A stretch of DNA of 10,483 bases from assembly GCA_025360945.1 (NCBI GenBank), contig JANYBE010000559.1:1-10483 (forward strand), in the 5' to 3' direction. The position numbers were made by a program, and so were the translations under genes. Under the pieces are notes generated by a model. The model ran no database searches. It worked only from the letters and a program-made list of their open reading frames with translations, and was not told where the DNA came from. Origin of the DNA: Rhizobacter sp. GTDB lineage: Bacteria; Pseudomonadota; Gammaproteobacteria; Burkholderiales; Burkholderiaceae_C. Shown piece by piece: positions 6,890 to 10,483 of this stretch. Every line of letters begins with the position of its first letter. The stretch's first letter is position 1.

Positions 6890-6911
6890 GCGGCAGTGCC
6901 GATACTGCCGC
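6890..6911. repeat. Perfect 8-bp inverted repeat in the divergent control region
   Basis: GCGGCAGT (6890-6897) and ACTGCCGC (6904-6911) are exact reverse complements separated by 6 nt. The element ends 9 nt before the Shine-Dalgarno of the ATPase gene. As DNA it could be a dimer-binding operator; as RNA it could form a small hairpin in the leader of the transporter mRNA. No T-run follows, so it is not a standard terminator. Its presence is seen directly; its role is inferred. Confidence 0.6.
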
Positions 6912-6920
6912 GGCATTGTG

Positions 6921-6927
6921 AGAAGGA
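6921..6927 (+). promoter_or_regulatory. Ribosome binding site of the transporter ATPase gene
   Basis: AGAAGGA lies 9 nt before the ATG at 6937 and supports that start. The control region upstream holds the gntR promoter candidate and the inverted repeat; I could not pick out a convincing rightward -35/-10 pair. Confidence 0.75.
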
Positions 6928-6936
6928 ATTGAGTGC

Positions 6937-8022
6937 ATGGCCAGCGTCACGATCCAGGCGGTCAAGAAGAACTTCGGCGAGGTGCCAATACTGCACGGCG
7001 TGGACATCGACATCCCCGATGGTTCATTCACCGTGCTGGTCGGCCCGTCGGGCTGCGGCAAGTCGACTTTGCTGCGCATGATCGCAGGGCTGGAGCAGAT
7101 CAGCGCTGGCGAGATCCGCATCGGCGAGCGCAAGGTCAACGACCTGCCGCCAAAGGAACGCGACATCGCGATGGTGTTCCAGAACTACGCGCTGTATCCG
7201 CACATGACGGTGCGCGAGAACATGGCGTTCTCGCTCGCACTGGCAAAGCAGAGCAAGACCCAGATCGACACCAAAGTCGGCCGTGCGGCCGAGATCCTGG
7301 CGCTGGGCGCGCTGCTCGACCGCTACCCGCGCCAGCTCTCGGGAGGCCAGCGCCAGCGTGTGGCGATGGGGCGCGCGATCGTGCGCGATCCGCAGGTGTT
7401 CCTGTTCGATGAACCTTTGTCCAACCTCGACGCGAAGCTGCGCGTGGCGATGCGCAGCGAGATCAAGGAGCTGCACCAGCGCCTGAAGACGACCTCGATC
7501 TATGTCACGCACGACCAGATCGAGGCGATGACGATGGGCGACAAGATCGTCGTGATGCGCGACGGCCGCATCGAGCAGGCCGGCACACCGCTGGCGCTCT
7601 ACGATCATCCGGCGAACCAGTTTGTCGCCGGCTTCATCGGTTCGCCGTCGATGAACTTCCTGCCCGGCACGCTGCGGCGCAGCGGTGATGTCGCGCGCAT
7701 CGAATTGGTCGACGGCACTCGTCTGAGCGCGCCGGCGCGCTCCGGTGGCGTCGACGGGCAGCCTGTCGTGCTCGGTACGCGGCCCGAGCACTTGACGCTC
7801 GTCGACGGCGCGTCGCCCGAGGGCAGCATCGCGGCACGCGTGGTCGTGATGGAGCCTACCGGCATGGACACCTTTGTCGCCTGCCGGCACGAGGGCACGG
7901 ACATGGCGGCGGTGTTCCGCGAGCGCCACGACTTCGCGCCTGGCAGCACGATTTACCTCGCACCGGATCTGACGCGTGCGCACTTGTTCGACGCTACCAC
8001 CGGCCAGCGTCTGGTGGCCTGA
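6937..8022 (+). CDS. ugpC: Carbohydrate ABC transporter ATP-binding protein (UgpC/MalK type, CUT1)
   Basis: This 361-residue ATPase powers a carbohydrate importer at the cytoplasmic face of the inner membrane. The nucleotide-binding domain (about 4-235) has Walker A GPSGCGKST at 36-44, the Q-loop Gln82, the signature LSGGQ at 134-138, Walker B VFLFDE at 154-159 with the D-loop NLD just after, and the switch His192. The C-terminal extension from about 236 contains the TOBE-type regulatory/OB region found in MalK and UgpC (for example LGTRPEHL). The length is normal for the family. It begins the rightward unit and is divergent from gntR. The symbol ugpC denotes the family; it does not mean the substrate is glycerol-3-phosphate. 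ATPases of this family are often shared between importers, so substrate must be judged from the binding protein. Confidence 0.93.
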   Translation: MASVTIQAVKKNFGEVPILHGVDIDIPDGSFTVLVGPSGCGKSTLLRMIAGLEQISAGEIRIGERKVNDLPPKERDIAMVFQNYALYPHMTVRENMAFSLALAKQSKTQIDTKVGRAAEILALGALLDRYPRQLSGGQRQRVAMGRAIVRDPQVFLFDEPLSNLDAKLRVAMRSEIKELHQRLKTTSIYVTHDQIEAMTMGDKIVVMRDGRIEQAGTPLALYDHPANQFVAGFIGSPSMNFLPGTLRRSGDVARIELVDGTRLSAPARSGGVDGQPVVLGTRPEHLTLVDGASPEGSIAARVVVMEPTGMDTFVACRHEGTDMAAVFRERHDFAPGSTIYLAPDLTRAHLFDATTGQRLVA

Positions 8023-8032
8023 ATACTTTTTC

Positions 8033-8040
8033 GAAGGAGA
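8033..8040 (+). promoter_or_regulatory. Strong ribosome binding site of the solute-binding protein gene
   Basis: GAAGGAGA lies 6 nt before the ATG at 8047. It is much stronger than the sequence before the following permease gene (GCAGCGG next to the ATG at 9384), as expected if the binding protein is made in excess over the membrane parts. Confidence 0.75.
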
Positions 8041-8046
8041 AGAACC

Positions 8047-9354
8047 ATGAGCATGTTCAATCGCCGCAAGTTCATCGAAGGCTCCGCTGGAGTCGCCGCG
8101 GCCGCTGCCTTCACGCCGCTGGTGCACGCGCAGACCATCGCCCTCAAGCCCGAGAAGGGTGCGAAGCTGCGCGTGCTGCGTTGGAGCCGCTTCGTGCAGG
8201 GCGACATCGATCAATACATGGTCAACGTCAAGAAGTTCACCGAGAAAACCGGCATCGAGGTGCGCGTCGACAACGAGGGCTGGGAGGACGTGCGGCCCAA
8301 GGCGGCGGTCGCAGCCAACACCGGCGCCGGGCCCGACATCATCCTGTCGACCAACGATGACGCCAACCTCTACCCCGAGAAGCTGCTCGACGTGACCGAC
8401 CTCGCCGAGTACCTCGGCAAGAAGTACGGCGGCTGGTACCCGGCCTGCGAGGCCTATCTGCGGCCCGACGGCAAGAAGTGGATCGGCCTGGCGCTGGGTG
8501 CGGCCGGCTCGATGATGGTGTATCGGCAAAGCCAATTGAAGGCGGCCGGCTTCGACGCCTTCCCGAAGACCAACGACGATTTCCTGAAGATGCTGCGCGC
8601 GCTGAAGGACAAAGGTACGCCGGGCGGCTTCGCGCTCGGCAACGCGACCGGCGACAGTCTGTGGACCAATTGGCTGATCTGGTCGCACGGTGGCCAGCTC
8701 GTCGACAAGAACAGCAAGGTCGTGATCGACAGCGCCGAGACGCTCAAGGCGCTCGAGTATGCGAAGGAGATGTACGCGACCTTCATTCCCGGCACGCTGT
8801 CGTGGCTGGACCCGAACAACAACAAGGCGTTTCTGGACGGTCAGATCAGCGTCACCAACAACGGTATCTCAATCTACTACGTCGCGAAGAATTCCGACGA
8901 TCCGAAGCTCAAGGAGATCGCAGCCGACATCCAGCACGCCTCGTTTCCGGTCGGCCCGGTGGGCGTGCCGACCGAATCGCATCTGTTCTTCAACCAGATG
9001 ATCATGAAGTACACCAAGTACCCGCAGGCCGCAAAGGAGTTCCTGCGCTTCATGATGGAGTGGGACCAGTTCGATCCTTGGCTGATGGGCGCGGGCGGCT
9101 ATATCGCGCAGCCGCTGGCCGCTTACGCGAAGAGTGCGGTCTGGACCATCGATCCGAAGAACACGCCCTACCGCGATGCCGTTAAGAACATGCGGCCCTC
9201 AGGCTACGCCGGCAAACTGGGCTACGCCTCGGCCGGCGCGGGTGCCGACTTCATCGTCGCCAATATGGTGGCCGAGGCAGCGAGCGGCGCGAAGACGCCC
9301 AAGGAAGCGGCCGAGCGTGCCCAGAAGCGCGCCGAGCGCTACTACAAGGTCTGA
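8047..9354 (+). CDS. Extracellular solute-binding protein of a CUT1 carbohydrate ABC importer
   Basis: This 435-residue periplasmic binding protein (family 1, MalE/UgpB-like) delivers substrate to the permease pair encoded downstream. The N-terminus has a twin-arginine-like signal, NRRKFIEG at 5-12, followed by an Ala-rich hydrophobic stretch and a probable cleavage after Val-His-Ala at 28, so export by Tat in a folded state is plausible. The mature part shows the family pattern: a beta-strand start (LRVLRWSRF), GPDIILSTNDD in the first lobe near 97-107, and the WSHGGQLVDKNSKVVIDS hinge-side segment typical of CUT1 binding proteins. The length is normal. There is no lipobox Cys, so it should be soluble. 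It lies 24 nt after the ATPase gene. The ligand cannot be read from sequence; a tetronate, a tetritol or a related sugar is inferred from the divergent operon. Confidence 0.92.
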   Translation: MSMFNRRKFIEGSAGVAAAAAFTPLVHAQTIALKPEKGAKLRVLRWSRFVQGDIDQYMVNVKKFTEKTGIEVRVDNEGWEDVRPKAAVAANTGAGPDIILSTNDDANLYPEKLLDVTDLAEYLGKKYGGWYPACEAYLRPDGKKWIGLALGAAGSMMVYRQSQLKAAGFDAFPKTNDDFLKMLRALKDKGTPGGFALGNATGDSLWTNWLIWSHGGQLVDKNSKVVIDSAETLKALEYAKEMYATFIPGTLSWLDPNNNKAFLDGQISVTNNGISIYYVAKNSDDPKLKEIAADIQHASFPVGPVGVPTESHLFFNQMIMKYTKYPQAAKEFLRFMMEWDQFDPWLMGAGGYIAQPLAAYAKSAVWTIDPKNTPYRDAVKNMRPSGYAGKLGYASAGAGADFIVANMVAEAASGAKTPKEAAERAQKRAERYYKV

Positions 9355-9383
9355 TTCGCAAGTACCGACACGGATCGCAGCGG

Positions 9384-10286
9384 ATGCTCGAGAAACTACA
9401 GAACAGCAAAAACGCGCTGGGGCTGATCTTCATGCTCCCGGCGGCGGTCTTGCTGCTGCTGTTCCTGACCTATCCGCTCGGTCTGGGCGTGTGGCTGGGT
9501 TTCACCGATACCAAGATCGGCCGCGGCGGCGCGTGGATCGGACTTGAGAACTACGCGTTCCTGCTCGGCGACAGCGTCACGCAGCTGGCGCTGTTCAACA
9601 CGCTGTTCTACACGACGGTGGCGAGCGTGCTGAAGTTCTTCGCCGGCCTGTGGCTGGCACTGCTGCTCAACCGCAATCTGCGCTTCAAGACCTTCTTTCG
9701 CGCCGTGATCCTGCTGCCCTACATCGTTCCCACGGCGTTGTCGGCGATCGCGTTCTGGTGGCTGTACGACGCGCAGTTTTCGATCATCAGCTGGGTGCTG
9801 ATGAAGCTCGGATTCATCCACGAGTACATCGACTTTCTCGGCAACCCGTGGAACGCGCGGCTGTCGGTGATCGCGGCCAACGTCTGGCGCGGCGTGCCCT
9901 TCGTCGCAATCACGCTGCTCGCCGGCCTGCAGACGATCTCTCCCTCGTACTACGAGGCCTCGGCGATCGACGGCGCGTCGCCGTGGCAGCAGTTCCGACA
10001 CGTCACGCTGCCGCTGCTCACGCCGATCATCGCGGTCGTGATGACCTTCTCGGTGCTGTTCACATTCACCGACTTCCAGCTCATCTACGTGATCACGCGG
10101 GGCGGCCCGCTGAACGCGACACACTTGATGGCCACGCTGTCTTTCCAGCGCGCGATCTCGGGCGGCGCGCTCGGCGAGGGCGCGGCGATCTCGATCGCGA
10201 TGGTTCCGTTCCTGCTCGCAGCAATCATGTTCAGCTACTTCGGCCTGCAGCGCCGCGCGTGGCAACAAGGCGGGGCCGATAAATGA
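9384..10286 (+). CDS. Carbohydrate ABC transporter permease (MalF/UgpA type)
   Basis: This 300-residue inner-membrane protein has about six predicted transmembrane helices, near residues 12-32, 70-95, 105-127, 160-182, 213-235 and 267-288. The cytoplasmic EAA loop that docks with the ATPase is clear at about 191-210: EASAIDGASPWQQFRHVTLP. It forms one half of the translocation channel, with the next gene encoding the other half. The start at 9384 follows the binding-protein gene by 29 nt and has only a weak Shine-Dalgarno, which may lower its yield relative to the binding protein. Its last codons (A-D-K-stop) lie in a 14-nt tandem repeat shared with the start of the next gene, and its TGA overlaps an ATG by ATGA. 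The family is firm; the substrate is unknown. Confidence 0.92.
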   Translation: MLEKLQNSKNALGLIFMLPAAVLLLLFLTYPLGLGVWLGFTDTKIGRGGAWIGLENYAFLLGDSVTQLALFNTLFYTTVASVLKFFAGLWLALLLNRNLRFKTFFRAVILLPYIVPTALSAIAFWWLYDAQFSIISWVLMKLGFIHEYIDFLGNPWNARLSVIAANVWRGVPFVAITLLAGLQTISPSYYEASAIDGASPWQQFRHVTLPLLTPIIAVVMTFSVLFTFTDFQLIYVITRGGPLNATHLMATLSFQRAISGGALGEGAAISIAMVPFLLAAIMFSYFGLQRRAWQQGGADK

Positions 10287-10310
10287 GTGCCGACAAATGA
10301 GTGCCGACAA
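10275..10310 (+). repeat. 14-nt tandem repeat at the permease/permease junction
   Basis: The unit GCCGAYAAATGAGT occurs at 10275-10288 and 10289-10302 with one mismatch, and a third partial copy begins at 10303 (GCCGACAA). Framed on the start codons, ATGAGTGCCGACAA is repeated exactly at 10283-10296 and 10297-10310. The repeat carries both the stop of the first permease gene and the start of the second. It looks like a slippage duplication. Confidence 0.9.
10283..10300 (+). other. Five-codon minicistron between the two permease genes
   Basis: ATG at 10283 overlaps the first permease stop (ATGA) and opens a reading frame of five codons (MSADK) that ends in TGA at 10298-10300. That TGA in turn overlaps the next ATG at 10297. 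It encodes nothing recognisable. It is probably the relic of the original start of the second permease after a 14-nt duplication shifted the frame, and it may now act as a stepping stone for translational reinitiation. Translation of it is inferred. Confidence 0.55.
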
Positions 10311-10483
10311 GAGCGCCGACACCGTCGGCATGAGCTTCCTCGACTCCACGCCGCGCAAGCTCGTAACCGTCTACCTGCCGCTGGCGATCTTCCTGTTCGT
10401 GCTGCTGTTCCCGTTCTACTGGATGGGCATCACCGCGTTCAAGCCCGACAACGAGCTGCTCTCGCGCGAGGGCAATCCGTTCT
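10297..10483 (+). CDS. Carbohydrate ABC transporter permease (MalG/UgpE type), 3' end outside the window
   Basis: Only the first 62 residues are present. After a polar N-terminus (MSADKSADTVGMS), a hydrophobic segment at about 22-46 ends in FPFYWMGITAFKPDNEL, matching the first helix and following loop of MalG/UgpE-type permeases, where a 'FPFYWMI..SFK' pattern is usual. It would pair with the preceding permease to form the channel. I chose the ATG at 10297, the second copy of the 14-nt repeat, because the ATG at 10283 runs into a stop after five codons; Met12 at 10330 is another possible start. No separate Shine-Dalgarno is visible, so expression probably depends on coupling to the upstream gene. 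The EAA loop would lie beyond the window. Confidence 0.87.
   Translation, partial: MSADKSADTVGMSFLDSTPRKLVTVYLPLAIFLFVLLFPFYWMGITAFKPDNELLSREGNPF

Noticed and set aside
7024..8688. 554-codon minus-strand open frame opposite the ATPase and binding-protein genes
   Set aside because: Composition is rich in His, Arg, Asp and Ala with no domain or signal, and it is fully antisense to two well-identified transporter genes. It is a shadow frame.
9396..10358. 320-codon minus-strand open frame opposite the permease gene
   Set aside because: It is a low-complexity charged sequence (many Arg, Glu, Gln) that mirrors the hydrophobic codons of a clear MalF-type permease. No start context or homology is visible.
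1..10483. CRISPR arrays, tRNA/rRNA genes, insertion sequences, phage or toxin-antitoxin genes
   Set aside because: I saw no regularly spaced repeats, no tRNA or rRNA segments, no transposase motifs and no terminal inverted repeats. The genes form an ordinary metabolic locus.

Overview
The window is GC-rich (roughly two thirds G+C). Overlapping genes, GTG starts and protein style suggest a betaproteobacterium, most likely of the order Burkholderiales; that is inference, because no rRNA or taxonomic marker is present. It holds a carbon-source utilisation locus for four-carbon sugar acids (tetronates), built as two divergent transcription units around a short control region at about 6822-6936.

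Leftward (minus strand) a tightly packed seven-gene run goes from 6821 down to 606. It encodes a GntR/FadR-type regulator, an L-threonate dehydrogenase-like protein (ltnD), a DUF1537 3-oxo-tetronate kinase (otnK), a class II aldolase-fold 3-oxo-tetronate-4-phosphate decarboxylase (otnC), a hydroxypyruvate-isomerase-fold 2-oxo-tetronate isomerase (otnI), a D-erythronate dehydrogenase (denD) and an unassigned short-chain dehydrogenase (SDR). Five of the six junctions overlap by 4 or 1 nt and the sixth has an 8-nt gap. Established work on DUF1537 kinases gives the route: L-threonate (LtnD) or D-erythronate (DenD) is oxidised at C2, isomerised by OtnI to the 3-oxo acid, phosphorylated at C4 by OtnK, and decarboxylated by OtnC to dihydroxyacetone phosphate. 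All five activities are here, so both epimeric acids could be funnelled into glycolysis.

Rightward (plus strand) from 6937 is a CUT1-type carbohydrate ABC importer: a UgpC/MalK-like ATPase, a solute-binding protein with a Tat-like signal, a MalF/UgpA-like permease, and the start of a MalG/UgpE-like permease cut by the window end. Its divergent position beside the regulator suggests that it imports the substrate of the catabolic operon or a precursor; this is not proven.

At the left end, separated by 111-112 nt and with its own ribosome binding site, is a secreted CHRD-domain protein with no evident link to the pathway.

The main oddities are: an OtnC-like protein that lacks two residues normally essential in class II aldolases; a 14-nt tandem repeat at the permease/permease junction that creates a five-codon minicistron; a perfect 8-bp inverted repeat ahead of the ABC genes; an orphan SDR at the end of the operon; and a gntR promoter candidate that would leave almost no 5' leader.
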